A stretch of 64,000 nucleotides of DNA from Lactiplantibacillus daoliensis (GTDB lineage Bacteria; Bacillota; Bacilli; Lactobacillales; Lactobacillaceae). This document shows, piece by piece, positions 35,891-45,817 of this stretch. The DNA is taken from NCBI RefSeq assembly GCF_005405005.1, contig NZ_BJDH01000008.1, positions 62,001 to 126,000 of the forward strand. The letters run 5' to 3'. Made by a program: the position numbers and the translations under genes. Every line of letters begins with the position of its first letter. The stretch's first letter is position 1. The notes beneath the pieces were generated by a model. That model saw only the letters and a program-made list of their open reading frames with translations, did not search any database and was not told the DNA's origin.

Positions 35891-37033
35891 TTAAGCAAGC
35901 CAGCGTCGACTTAGTCCCAGCGATAACCCAATATAAATCAAACCAACCACGGCCAACACTAAGAACATCCCTTGATACTGAATATCTTCGACCAGCGCAC
36001 CAAGGACAACTGCACCCAATCCCATGCCTAAGTCATAAGAATTCAAAAACATGCCAGTGGCAGTATCGCGATTTTCAACGGAAGTCACTTTAAAGACCCA
36101 GGCTTGTAAGGTTGGATAAATTGCCCCATCAGCAACCCCATAAAAGATACCCGCCACCACTAGCAACCAATTACGATCAATGAACGCAATCATGACCATG
36201 CCGACCGTCAACAATACCGTACTGATGAGCAAAACTAACCGCGGCCCTCGTTGATCAAATGAACGCCCAACAATTGGTCGAATCACGACACCGGCCACCG
36301 CAGCGACAAAGAAAAACCACGAGATAGCCGTAAGATGCTTAAGCTGCGCATATATTGGCGTAAAGGTCATCACACCGCTCATTAAAACGCCTAAAATAAA
36401 TACCAAACTACACTGAGGGATAAATTGACGATCAAAGATGGCGGCCTTTTTCGCTGTATGTATAACCGGTTGCTTCGGCTGTGACGTCCCCAAAATGGCT
36501 AACATTGCCGCAAACAAAATGCCAATACAACTTAAAAAGAAGGCCGTAAACGAAAACTGTTGTACAATGGCTAATGCCAATAATGGCGCTAATGACGCCG
36601 TGACCATCGTCCCAATACCAAAGTACCCCATGCCCTCACCGATTTTATTAGCTGGCAACTCAGCCGCGGCCGAAGTGGCGAAATAAGTTGTTGTAATGCC
36701 GTGTCCTAGGCCATTGAATAATCGTAATAATACCAACAGGCCAAAGCTACCTAACAAGGGGTAGCCAACCGAAGCCAATAAATAGAGTAGAATCCCAACT
36801 ACTAGCAATACTTTCTTACTAAATTTTCCTGAAAACCACGGGACAAATAAGCGCGTCAATAAAGCCGCAAACATAATCGCACCAACAAAAATCCCAATTT
36901 GAGCTGGTGTTAACCCCAGCTTTTTCCCAAACAAAGGTAACACCGGAACTTGCATGTTATAGACCATAAATAGCAACGCGTTACCAATCAAAATTAAAAT
37001 AAAATTCCGACTCCAATAGGATGTTTCTTTCAC
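35891..37033 (-). CDS. MFS transporter
   Basis: About 380 aa with 12 membrane segments. The GIFVGAIMFAALLTRLFVPWFSGKFSKK loop (motif A position) and LLRLFNGLGHGITTTYFATS are typical of the small drug/metabolite efflux branch of the major facilitator superfamily. The substrate is not readable. Start: GTG at 37033, 7 bases after GGAGG; the longer reading starts inside the leader and would translate the ribosome-binding site. Expression is probably controlled by the attenuator-like leader immediately upstream, which hints at a ligand- or translation-sensing induction. Confidence 0.85.
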   Translation of the reverse strand: MKETSYWSRNFILILIGNALLFMVYNMQVPVLPLFGKKLGLTPAQIGIFVGAIMFAALLTRLFVPWFSGKFSKKVLLVVGILLYLLASVGYPLLGSFGLLVLLRLFNGLGHGITTTYFATSAAAELPANKIGEGMGYFGIGTMVTASLAPLLALAIVQQFSFTAFFLSCIGILFAAMLAILGTSQPKQPVIHTAKKAAIFDRQFIPQCSLVFILGVLMSGVMTFTPIYAQLKHLTAISWFFFVAAVAGVVIRPIVGRSFDQRGPRLVLLISTVLLTVGMVMIAFIDRNWLLVVAGIFYGVADGAIYPTLQAWVFKVTSVENRDTATGMFLNSYDLGMGLGAVVLGALVEDIQYQGMFLVLAVVGLIYIGLSLGLSRRWLA

Positions 37034-37055
37034 AATTTTTCCTCCCTGAGAAGAC

Positions 37056-37165
37056 AAAAAACGACCAGATAAGATTGTTGTTGCTCATCTTATCTGGCCG
37101 TAACCCTCCGATACGCCGCGGCGTACCTTATCTAACTTTAATGTCTTCCGATAGTGTTATTTATT
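37056..37165 (-). promoter_or_regulatory. Attenuator or riboswitch-like leader of the MFS gene
   Basis: On the minus strand the leader contains, in order: TTAGATAAGG, a perfect TACGCCG/CGGCGTA hairpin, CCAGATAAGAT, a short loop, ATCTTATCTGG, and a run of six T (37056-37061), 23 bases before the start codon. CCAGATAAGAT/ATCTTATCTGG is a strong intrinsic terminator (37064-37097). The earlier TAGATAAG copy can pair with the same 3' arm and would block it, giving mutually exclusive structures. I do not recognise a named riboswitch class. Confidence 0.65.
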
Positions 37166-37210
37166 TAGCTTAATTTTAGCGTATCTATTTACTGAAAAGC
37201 AAGCGCTAAT

Positions 37211-38716
37211 TTACATTCCTGGCATCCAAACATCTTCTGGTTTAACGCCTTGTTCTTCGGCAAACGCATTCCGCAAGGTTGTCATATCCATCAAATGATA
37301 CGTCTTTGGATGGTCTGGATCATAAGATTCAATTTGCGCCATCATCCCACCATCTTCATGTTCAATGATGTGACAATGATACATGTAAACCCCAGTCAAT
37401 TTGAACCGAACTTTAATCCGGACCGTTTCACCAGGATTGACACCGACCGTATCCTTCCAACCATGTTCATTTGGATAGACAGGGCCGCCATTCCGTGACA
37501 ACACGGTAAATTGCGTCCCATGTACATGGAATGGATGCACCATCCCGTTTTCAGTACTATTAGTGTTCGTAATATCCCAAATGGCAACGTCGTTCACTTT
37601 TTGACGAGCGTCGATGCGTTGCATATCGAACTTTTTACCGTCCATTGCGACTTCTTCATCCATCCCGTCCATTGTAATCTTCCGAACAGGTAACCCAGGT
37701 GTTGGCGTTTCATCAGGAATATCCACGAGATGTGCCGGCAACTTAGTCTCATCAGGGGTAAATGCCTTGATGCGGAAGTGGCACAATGGGGTATCGTCTG
37801 TCATCAACGTGACTTCATCGCCAGGTTGATATTTACCAAAGTCGATCACGATCTCATCACGTTCGGCACAGGTAATCATTAATTTGGTGAGATCAACGGG
37901 TGCTGGCATAATTCCGCCATCCGAAGCGACCTGTGCAAATTCCAAATCATCGTCAAAGTGTAAGCGCCATTCACGGCGGTTCGATCCATTTAAAATCCGT
38001 AAACGAACACGTTGCGTCGTCACGTCAAAGTACGGATTGACGGTCCCATTCACGAGTGCGGTATGCCCTTGGACACCATCGGGATCGTAGTCGGCACGAT
38101 AATCAAATTGGTTGTCTTCATGAAATTCACGATCTTGCAAAACCATCGGAATATCATCGACACCATAATTACGTGGTAATGGCAATTGGTCTTCCACATC
38201 ATCTTTGACGAGCACCATCGCGGCTAACCCTTTCCAAACTTGGGTGGCCGTTGATGGACATGGATGGGCATGTAACCAAATCGTTGCCGCTGGTTGATCC
38301 ACATCAAAATCAATGTGATTCGTTTTTCCAGGATAAACTGGCGCATGACAACCACCATCGGTAATTGGTCCGGGCACATTTAAACCATGCCAGTGGAACG
38401 TGGTTAACTCTGGCAACTCGTTCTTCAAATCGATATGCGTATGCTTACCGTTACGAAAAACAATTGTTTGACCCAAGAAACCAGCATTATAGCCCCAAGT
38501 CTTGGTCTTCTTACCAGGCAAAAATTGTGTTTCACTCGCTTCAGCAGTCACCGTGTAATAATCATCCGTCGCTGTTTGCTTATCTGGCTTCAACAGTGGT
38601 GGAATCACTAATGGTTGTGGCGCTACTTTCGGCGTGACCAGTGGAATATAGCCCCCATCATGAGTATTGTAAGCTGGTTCATCAAAAAAATAATCTGTAT
38701 AGACTTTCTTTGCCAT
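37211..38716 (-). CDS. Multicopper oxidase (laccase/CotA-like)
   Basis: 501 aa, no signal peptide. All four copper motifs are present: TFHWHGLNVPG, IWLHAHPCP, HPFHVHGTQF and HCHIIEHEDGGMM (type 1 site with axial Met). Three cupredoxin domains are arranged as in CotA/bilirubin oxidase-like enzymes, which oxidise phenols or metal ions while reducing O2 to water. AAGGGGATGTCGAG precedes the ATG. A one-mismatch CRE-like sequence (38771-38786) lies about 55 bases upstream, so glucose repression is possible. It is monocistronic. Confidence 0.92.
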   Translation of the reverse strand: MAKKVYTDYFFDEPAYNTHDGGYIPLVTPKVAPQPLVIPPLLKPDKQTATDDYYTVTAEASETQFLPGKKTKTWGYNAGFLGQTIVFRNGKHTHIDLKNELPELTTFHWHGLNVPGPITDGGCHAPVYPGKTNHIDFDVDQPAATIWLHAHPCPSTATQVWKGLAAMVLVKDDVEDQLPLPRNYGVDDIPMVLQDREFHEDNQFDYRADYDPDGVQGHTALVNGTVNPYFDVTTQRVRLRILNGSNRREWRLHFDDDLEFAQVASDGGIMPAPVDLTKLMITCAERDEIVIDFGKYQPGDEVTLMTDDTPLCHFRIKAFTPDETKLPAHLVDIPDETPTPGLPVRKITMDGMDEEVAMDGKKFDMQRIDARQKVNDVAIWDITNTNSTENGMVHPFHVHGTQFTVLSRNGGPVYPNEHGWKDTVGVNPGETVRIKVRFKLTGVYMYHCHIIEHEDGGMMAQIESYDPDHPKTYHLMDMTTLRNAFAEEQGVKPEDVWMPGM

Positions 38717-38844
38717 CTCGACATCCCCTTAAAATTTTAAACCGTATTTATCAGTTGAGTCTTTGATTGGTGTCAGCGCTTACTAACACGTGACTTTAGT
38801 TTAGAATTATTTTAAAGAGGTGTCAACGCCTGGACTGTGCTTTT

Positions 38845-39077
38845 TCGCCTACCGGTCGGGGTCTAAATTAGCTATTTGCATTGCTAGTTAATAATCAGAA
38901 TTAGCACTTTAAATTTAACAATTATTTAACGACGGACGGGTTAGAATTGGCTCAGTGGTGACATTTATCTTAGGCGGTGGTCCCACCTTAGATAAAGCCC
39001 GGCTTCTGAGACCGCACTTTGGCTCAGAAGCGCGGCCACCACGTTCCAGCTAATTCTGACCCAACTAAAAGTGACAA
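38845..39077 (+). repeat. Structured element, module A with a decayed module B
   Basis: Module A (about 38938-39077) matches 48035-48182: TTGGCTCAGTGGTG outer arm, a TTTATCTTAGG.../...CCTTAGATAAA hairpin, CTTCTGAG/CTCAGAAG around ACCGCACTTTGG (39011-39022), and CCACCACGTTCCAGC. The left edge (38845, CGCCTACCGGTCGGGGTCTAAA) matches the outer edge of module B at 47838, but the B core is replaced by AT-rich sequence. No gene is seen in this gap. Confidence 0.75.
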
Positions 39078-39085
39078 ACAACCAC

Positions 39086-39111
39086 AAAAATGAGCCTGGT
39101 TTTCACCAGGC
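39086..39111 (-). terminator. Intrinsic terminator after the matrixin-like protease gene
   Basis: GCCTGGT/ACCAGGC stem, four-base loop, with TTTTT on the minus strand. Confidence 0.75.
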
Positions 39112-39209
39112 CCACTAAAGGCGCATCGCTTGCATGATACTGGTTGTGGGGTCCAACGCTGTGCCTTCAAATCGACAGCTAACCGCCAACTATGGCTAAA
39201 ACTCTAAGC

Positions 39210-39770
39210 CTACGAATGTCTCCCTACTGGCGTATGGTACCGTCTCTCAACAGCGTAAATGTCATTACGACTAATCCCGTTATACCGATTATTGGCTAGC
39301 ATGACACTGTTTCTCGCAGTGCTATGTTGCAGCCCCATCACATGACCTAACTCATGTTCAGCGACGTGAATCTGATCGTAGGTCGTATAATGATAGGTTG
39401 CCAAATTTCTAGTCAATAACAGCACTCTTGCTTGGGTAAAGTACCCATTTCTCGGACCAGACGTAAAAGTAATCCCAGCCAACATATGATATTGACCAGT
39501 GGTCGCACCGCTTGTCGTCAACGTGACTTGATGATGGGCGTATGATCCTGGCACAAAATGAAATTGCCCCGTTGCATTCCAAGCCCGAATGGCCGTCGCA
39601 TAAATATAGCGATAATACGATGACCCACTGACCACATAAGTTACTCGTGGCGCTCGCCAACGACTGGTTCCAAACGGTGTCGCTGTAGAAGCATCCGCCA
39701 CGACCCCGAGATTCAAAACTAATGTGGTCGTCAGTATTAACACACCTAATCGAATTCGCTTTCTCTTCAT
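39210..39770 (-). CDS. Secreted matrixin-like (M10) zinc metalloprotease
   Basis: 186 aa. An N-terminal signal peptide (KRKRIRLGVLILTTTLVLNLGVVADAST) is followed by a compact catalytic domain. The zinc motif HELGHVMGLQH (HExxHxxGxxH) is complete, and a Met-turn follows (NSVMLANN). There is no wall-binding or propeptide domain, so the product is probably released or loosely associated. Substrate is unknown; similar small matrixin-like proteins are common in L. plantarum. AGAGGGTAACGGCA precedes the ATG. Confidence 0.88.
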   Translation of the reverse strand: MKRKRIRLGVLILTTTLVLNLGVVADASTATPFGTSRWRAPRVTYVVSGSSYYRYIYATAIRAWNATGQFHFVPGSYAHHQVTLTTSGATTGQYHMLAGITFTSGPRNGYFTQARVLLLTRNLATYHYTTYDQIHVAEHELGHVMGLQHSTARNSVMLANNRYNGISRNDIYAVERRYHTPVGRHS

Positions 39771-40005
39771 TGCCGTTACCCTCTTTCACCACAATTAGGG
39801 TAGCTATCAATGTACATTCATTTTAAGACGTGGCTTTAATCAAATAAATTTTCGCGTTTCAATTTATCATAAAATAAGTCTATTAATTACTAACTACTTG
39901 TAAGTTAATCGCGCTTTCTGAAGGCTAGTGCTATCATGGAATCAGTTCATCTCAGTCGTCCGAAACAACCCATGGCGACTCACTATATTTCAGGAGTGAT
40001 CATTA

Positions 40006-40683
40006 ATGTCTATCAAACAAGCCATCGTACAGCAGGCTTTACCTTTAATCAAACCCGGCATGATCGTCGGCTTTGGTGGTGGGTCGACTGTTGCCGAACT
40101 CGTCAAAGAAGCTGCTAATCATGTGAATGACATTCAAGTTGTCACACCATCACCAACCACACGCCAGCTGGCAACCGTTTTAGGTTATACCGTCATTGAT
40201 CCACAATATTGTGATCGAGTCGATATTGCTTTTGACGGTTGCGACCAGCTTGATACGCATGGCTCAGCCTTAAAAAGTGGCGGCGGCATCCATACCAACG
40301 AAAAAATCATTGCCACTTTGGCAGATAACTACTGGCTATTAACCGTCAAATCAAGACTCGTTCAAGAGCAATTTGACCCCAAGACGCCCCTCGTGCTCGA
40401 AGTCTTACCTAAAGCGCTTGCGCTCGTGATGCGCGCCATTACTGAACACGGCGGTCAAGCCAGCATCCGTACTGCGGCTAATCGTGATGGCATGACATTG
40501 ACCGATAACGGCAATTTTTTGATTGATTGTCATTTCCCAAGTTATAGCCATTTAACAGCTTTGAACACTGAGTTTGCAACTCTCGCCGGGGTGGTCGAAA
40601 CGTCCTATTTTGACCACTTAGTGACTAACGCTATCCTCGGCGACGAAGCGACTGGCACGGTTAGTCAGTTATTTGAAGAATAA
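40006..40683 (+). CDS. rpiA: Ribose-5-phosphate isomerase A-like protein
   Basis: 225 aa, the normal RpiA length. The phosphate-binding loop is FGGGSTVAELV and the catalytic region DGCDQLDTHGSALKSGGGIHTNEKI. The Asp pair (D-x-x-D), Lys and Glu positions of E. coli RpiA (DGADE..., IKGGG, REK) are kept. However, the classic GTGST and DGADEVD motifs are altered, so it looks like a divergent paralogue, probably secondary to a standard RpiA elsewhere. It interconverts ribose-5-phosphate and ribulose-5-phosphate if active. CAGGAGTGATCATTA precedes the ATG. Confidence 0.82.
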   Translation: MSIKQAIVQQALPLIKPGMIVGFGGGSTVAELVKEAANHVNDIQVVTPSPTTRQLATVLGYTVIDPQYCDRVDIAFDGCDQLDTHGSALKSGGGIHTNEKIIATLADNYWLLTVKSRLVQEQFDPKTPLVLEVLPKALALVMRAITEHGGQASIRTAANRDGMTLTDNGNFLIDCHFPSYSHLTALNTEFATLAGVVETSYFDHLVTNAILGDEATGTVSQLFEE

Positions 40684-40733
40684 TACCTGAGAACAACAAT
40701 CGTTAATTCACTGGTACGTTTCATCCTTCCCAC

Positions 40734-40760
40734 AACGTCACTATCATCGTGGCGTTTTTT
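40734..40760 (+). terminator. Intrinsic terminator after rpiA
   Basis: AACGTCAC / GTGGCGTT stem (one G-T pair) and six T. Confidence 0.75.
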
Positions 40761-40774
40761 GTTTCCAACTAAAG

Positions 40775-41285
40775 GTTGTAAGTTGAAAATTTTGTATCTG
40801 CGCTACTACGTCAACAATCGGACGATGAGAAATAATCGATTACTGCCGCTTCCGGTTGTTGCTGATAACATGCGGACGAGGGACCGGTTCAAGCCTTAGG
40901 AACGTCTTGAACCTCGCCCGGAAGCTTTGCAAAAACCGCAAATCTCCCGAACCGTCCGTGGTGTAAGGCCGGCAAAAATGCCGGTCAAACGCCACCTGCA
41001 CATCCGATACTATCGGCAACAACCTCCAACTAAGTCAGTAGTTCTTTTTTGGATAAATCTGTTATTTACGCTTAGCGGAGTCAGTCGAAATCGGTGTGCA
41101 GTGTCGGCAAGATTAGGCGGCGTTCTTGGCTGACTAATTTTGCGGGGCACTTCAAAGACGTGATTTTCCGGCTTTGAAGTGAGGCGCCAGACCGCACTTT
41201 GGCTGGCGTTGTCCCCCACAGCACACCGATTTTGACTGACGGAGCGCTATATTTGAATGAGTCCTACTTTAGACGTAATTGCTAC
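40775..41285. repeat. About 510-bp intergenic structured repeat, copy 2
   Basis: Direct copy of 6325-6835. The left module has TTGTTGCTGATA/TATCGGCAACAA, CTTCCGG/CCGGAAG and GGTTCAAG/CTTGAACC. The right module has GGTGTGCAGTG/CACAGCACACC outer arms, perfect CACTTCAAAG/CTTTGAAGTG, and CGCCAG/CTGGCG around ACCGCACTTTGG (41191-41202). Copy 1 carries CAATTC/GAATTG where this has CACTTC/GAAGTG, a compensated pair change. Confidence 0.78.
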
Positions 41286-41319
41286 GTTTGTGAGCCTTTT
41301 GCCCTTTTGTTACCAAGAC

Positions 41320-41370
41320 AAAAACAACCCGGCGATTCTAGCATTGCTAAGCAATGTCAAAATCGTCGGG
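41320..41370 (-). terminator. Intrinsic terminator after the frameshifted adhesin
   Basis: CCCGGCGATT / AATCGTCGGG outer arms and CATTGCT/AGCAATG inner arms, with a T-rich end on the minus strand. Confidence 0.75.
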
Positions 41371-41443
41371 CGTGATGCCAACTTGCTAAACAAGCTTGTT
41401 GGTATTGGGTTGAGGTTGCGATAGGGCAATCCACCTTTCTAAA

Positions 41444-44400
41444 TTACAATAGTCGCCGTCGATAATCAAAATACCCTAGTGTTAAGCCTAACAACAGTGC
41501 TAAGACACCAAGAATCGTATCAATAACCGTATTACGACGTTCACTAGTCTGTGGCAAACGACCAGGTGTCGGATTATATGGTGTTGGTACTTTCGGCGTC
41601 GTCACATTTGGCGTTGCTGGTGTCACACCCGGTTTAGCTCCTGGCTGCGCTGGTTGAACTGGCGTAGTCGGACCTGCACCAGGTTTGCCGGTTGTACCCG
41701 GATTGGTTGGCTTAGTCGTGTTGGGATTAGTCGTTCCTGGCTGCGCAGGACCTGGTGTTGCAGGTTGCGTTGTCCCCGGTGTGCCAGGTTCAGGTTTCCC
41801 TGGATTTGGTTTAGGCGTTGGTGTTGGCTGAGGCACTACCGCTGGACGATCAATTGACGCACTCGCACTCGCGTTATTGCCGTTGTCATCGCTGTAAAGC
41901 GCGGCATTGTCAAAGACTGCAGCGCCAGTTGGCGTATTCGTCTTCGTCTGATACGTCAGCTTCAAGTTCGTAGTAAATGTTCCGGCAAACTTAAAGGTCA
42001 CCATCTGACCAGTCACACTGACAGTCACAGCTACCGTCTGGCCAGCTTCATCAACGGCCTTGGCACTATTCTGCCACATAAGTTTGATTATCACTAAGTT
42101 CATCCGTAATCACTGGGTTAGCGAGCTCATTGCCATTCGCCGCAATCGCTAAAGTCCAATTAATCTTCGTCCGATCATTCATATCGGCCCAAGCAGCCAC
42201 TTTAGTCATGGTGACTGGATCGCTAATCGGTTCAACCGGTGGATTCTCACGATCAATCGAACTACCACCTTCAGCGTGATTACCATTATCGTCTTCGAAT
42301 TCGGCCGCGTTTGCAAAGACTGCCGCACCCGTTGGCTCATTAGTTGTCGTCTGATAGGTTACCGTCAGATCACTGGTCAAGCTACCGCTGAGTTTCATCG
42401 TCAAAATATTGCCGGTGACTGTTGCAACGACGGGCACCGTAGTCCCATCGGCAGTCTCAACTTTCACACTATCGGCAACATAAGTCTGGTTATCACTCAA
42501 TACGTCAGTAATCACTGGATTAACTAATTGGTTGCCATTGGCCGTAACCTTGAGTTGCCAATTAATCTTCGTTTTATCGTTTGGATCGCTCCAGACCGCG
42601 GTTTTAGCCATTGTGATTGGCTCTTTGGCTGGTTCAACCGGTGGCGCTTCACGATCAATCGAACTATTTGCCTCCGCATGATTATTGTCGTCATCATCCA
42701 GCACCGCCACATTCGCATAATTTGCCGCACCAGTCGGTGAATTCGTTGTGGTCTGATACGTCAGTGTGAAATCACTGCCATACTCACCAGAAAAGCTAAA
42801 TTTCAACTCATTACCAGTTACCGTAACCGTTACTGGCATCACCGTACCATCCGCCGCAACAGCTTTCGCACTGTCAGCGACATAGGTCTGCTCACCAGCC
42901 AGCAAATCCGTAATCACCGGATTCTTCAATAGGTTCTTGTTCGTGGTTACTTGCAATTGCCAGTTAATCTTCGTCTGGTCATTTGGATCAACCCAAGTTG
43001 CAGTCTTCGCCATCTCAATCGGAACTTTTTCAGGTTCCTCAGGTGGGGCTTCACGGTCAATCGATGTGTCAGTCTCCGCATGATTATCATTATCATCAGT
43101 GAAGACTGCCGCATTATCAAAGGTTTCTTCACCGGTTGGCGCATTAGTCGTGGTCTGATACGTTAACGTCAGGTCACTCGTCAAAGTTCCTTTAAACGCA
43201 AACGTCAGCTGACTACCAGCAACACTGACCGTTACGGGAACGTTTTGCCCAGTCGCATCAATAACTTTGGCGCTATCAGCAACATAGGTTTGATTAGTAC
43301 TCAACTGATCCGTAATCACCGGATTAATCATCTGATTGCCATTGGCCGTAACTTGTAATTGCCAGTTAATCTTCGTCTGATCGGCTGGATCAACCCAAGT
43401 AGCGGTTTTCGTCATTTCGATGGGATCCTTAACTGGCGGCGCTTCACGGTCAATCGACGCATTAGCTTCCGCATGGTTATTATTCTCATCGTCAAGCACA
43501 GCGACATTATCAAAGGTTGCTGCCCCAGTTGGCGTGGTCGTTTGAGTCTGATACTTGATTTCCAGATCAGTTTCATAATCGCCACTAATCTTAAAGACTA
43601 GCTTCGATCCATCAACTGTCACGGTAAATGGTAACGGTCCGGTAAGATCACGAACTTCCGCCGTCCCATCAATATAAGTGTGATTTGGACTTAACACATC
43701 GGTAACAACTGGGTTGACTAACGTATTCTCATTAGCATCGACGTCAAGCATCCACTTGATCTTCGTTGGATCAGTTGGATCAGCCCAAGCAGCTGTCTTG
43801 GTCATACTGATTGGTACTTTAGGCACTGGTGTCGCTTCACGCTCGATTGCCGCATTGGCGGAAGCACGATTACCAGCTTCATCGACATAAAAAGCAATAT
43901 TAGTGTATGTCGCTGCCGTACCAGCTTCATCAGTCGTCGTCTGATAGGTCAGCTTTAAATCCTCAGTATAAGTTCCGCTAAGTTGGAACGATAACTCCGT
44001 CCCATTTGGCGTCGCCGTCACCGGAATTGTTGCACCAGACGCCGTCATCGCTTTGACACTGCCACCAACGTAAGTCTGGTTACCACTCATCTTATCGACA
44101 ATCGACGGATTAACTAATTTGTTCCCATTGGCAGCCACCGCCAACGACCAGTTCAACTTGGTTTTATCATTCGGATCAGTCCAAGCAACCGACTTCGTTA
44201 ACCCAATCGGATTAGGGGTCGGCTCAACGGTCCGGTCAATATCGGCGTTAGCACTCGCCTTGTTGCCACTGTCATCCGTGTAGTCAGCGTTATTGGTAAA
44301 TGTTTCTAGGCCACTGGCCGCATTAGGCGTCGTTTGATACGTCAAATGTAAACTAGTGGTGAAGGAACCAACCGCCATGAAAACAATCGAATTACCACTG

Positions 44401-45488
44401 GTACTAACAGTCACTAACTGATATTCCCCTAAAGAATTAACCAGTTTGGCGCTGGCAGTGACATAAGTTTGGTTAGGACTGAGATGATCCACAATTTGGG
44501 GGTTAACCAAAGTATTCCCATTATCATTAACCTTAATCGACCAATTCAATTTCGTCTGGTCGTTCGGATCAGCCCAGCTAACTGACTTAGACATCGTTAT
44601 CGGTTCAGTTTCATTAGGCGTTTCTGGCTCTGGATTTTCCGGCTCAGCCTCACGATCAATCGAAGCGGTCGCCGAATCCTTATAGCCACCATCATCCGAA
44701 TAAACGGCGTTGTTAGTAAACGTGTCCGCACCCGTCGGTAGTTTGGTCTGTGTCTGATACGACAATACAATGTTACCAGTGTATGATCCAGTCAACTTGA
44801 ATGTGACACTATTGCCAAAGTAGCTCGTTGTCACCGCAACTGGGATCGTTTGACCGGCCGCATCCGTGGCTTCGGCACTCCCAGCAATATACTTTTGGTT
44901 GCTGCTAAAAGTATCCTTGATCACAGGATTCTTCATCGTCGTCCCATCATTGGGTTGCGCGACAACCCGCCAATCAATCACTGTTGGCGTTTCTGGATTA
45001 GACCAACTTGCCGATTTCGTCATGCTGACAGAACCCGCAACTTTGCTCTCCACACCAACCTTGATCCAACCATGTCGGTTCGTCCGATATTGCAGGCTGC
45101 TATTTAGTGTAATCACACCATACGACGCACCTTGATTAATATGAGCAGTCCCAATCGAACCAGAACCACTGGCTGCATACAAGGTGAAATCATCCGGTTC
45201 CGGCACATTAATATTGGGTGGTAGCTCAAACGTCATGGTATCGCCCTTTTTAACACTGGCACTATCGGGAATGCTCCAACTATAGTCGACCTCGTATTCG
45301 CCAGGCGGTAAGACTTCATCGTGCGTGTAAACTTTACCAGTACTATCTTTAATCACTGCACTATTGACATCTAAGCCAATGGCTTCGGTAATTTCGCGTG
45401 CTTGCCCAATCACAGGTGGACTAAATACCATCAGCGCTAAGCCAGTCACCGCGAATAATATAAATCGCCAAAACTTGCGCATCTTCAT
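41444..45488 (-). pseudogene. LPXTG adhesin with eight repeats, split by a 1-bp insertion near its C-terminus
   Basis: Signal peptide (MKMRKFWRFILFAVTGLALMVF...VIGQA), an adhesin-type N-domain (ending about residue 150), then eight repeats of about 115 residues. Their core is MTKTA.WADP.D.TKINWQL, NPVITD.LS.NQTYVADSAK and DDN.NHAEA..SIDRE, resembling Cna-type collagen-binding or Ig-like stalk domains. In the eighth repeat the frame reads TYVAE-stop (42066) where other repeats have TYVADSAK. Removing one A at 42069-42070 (minus-strand GCAGAATAGTGCC) restores VADSAKAVDEAGQ and continues to LPQTSE, anchor and tail at 41444. Intact length would be about 1345 aa. As sequenced, the main product lacks the sortase signal and would be secreted. 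Confidence 0.88.
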
Positions 45489-45756
45489 TCTCCTCCATTC
45501 AGTTTATTACCAAGCAAGCACTACTCACTTGATACCCAAAAGTTACCACGCCTGTACTTTATAAGATTAAGACAAGGTCTCATTCGTTAAGCTTACTAAC
45601 CGGCTGTAACCCCGGAAAACTAAGGATTTCATAAAATTAGTAATTATTTAAATTCAATCTAAGCACTGTGAGCTAGTATTCAATCATCGTCATTAATAAA
45701 AGCATTCATGGTTCAATTATCACGGTATTAATAGTCATAACTAACATTGGACCAGC
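45489..45756. other. Intergenic gap without a gene
   Basis: AT-rich sequence upstream of the frameshifted adhesin; presumably holds its promoter on the minus strand, but no clear -35/-10 pair or other feature stands out. Confidence 0.5.
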
Positions 45757-45806
45757 AAAAAAAAGACTAGCACAACGTCACTAAACTGTGACCTCGTACC
45801 AGTCTT
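45757..45806 (-). terminator. Intrinsic terminator after amtB
   Basis: AAGACT...AGTCTT outer arms and GTCAC/GTGAC inner arms, followed by eight T on the minus strand. Confidence 0.75.
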
Positions 45807-45817
45807 CTTAAACATCA

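Noticed and set aside
38771-38786. CRE upstream of the multicopper oxidase
   Set aside because: One mismatch at a key T of the consensus (TTAGTAAGCGCTGACA); mentioned in the gene entry but not listed as a site.
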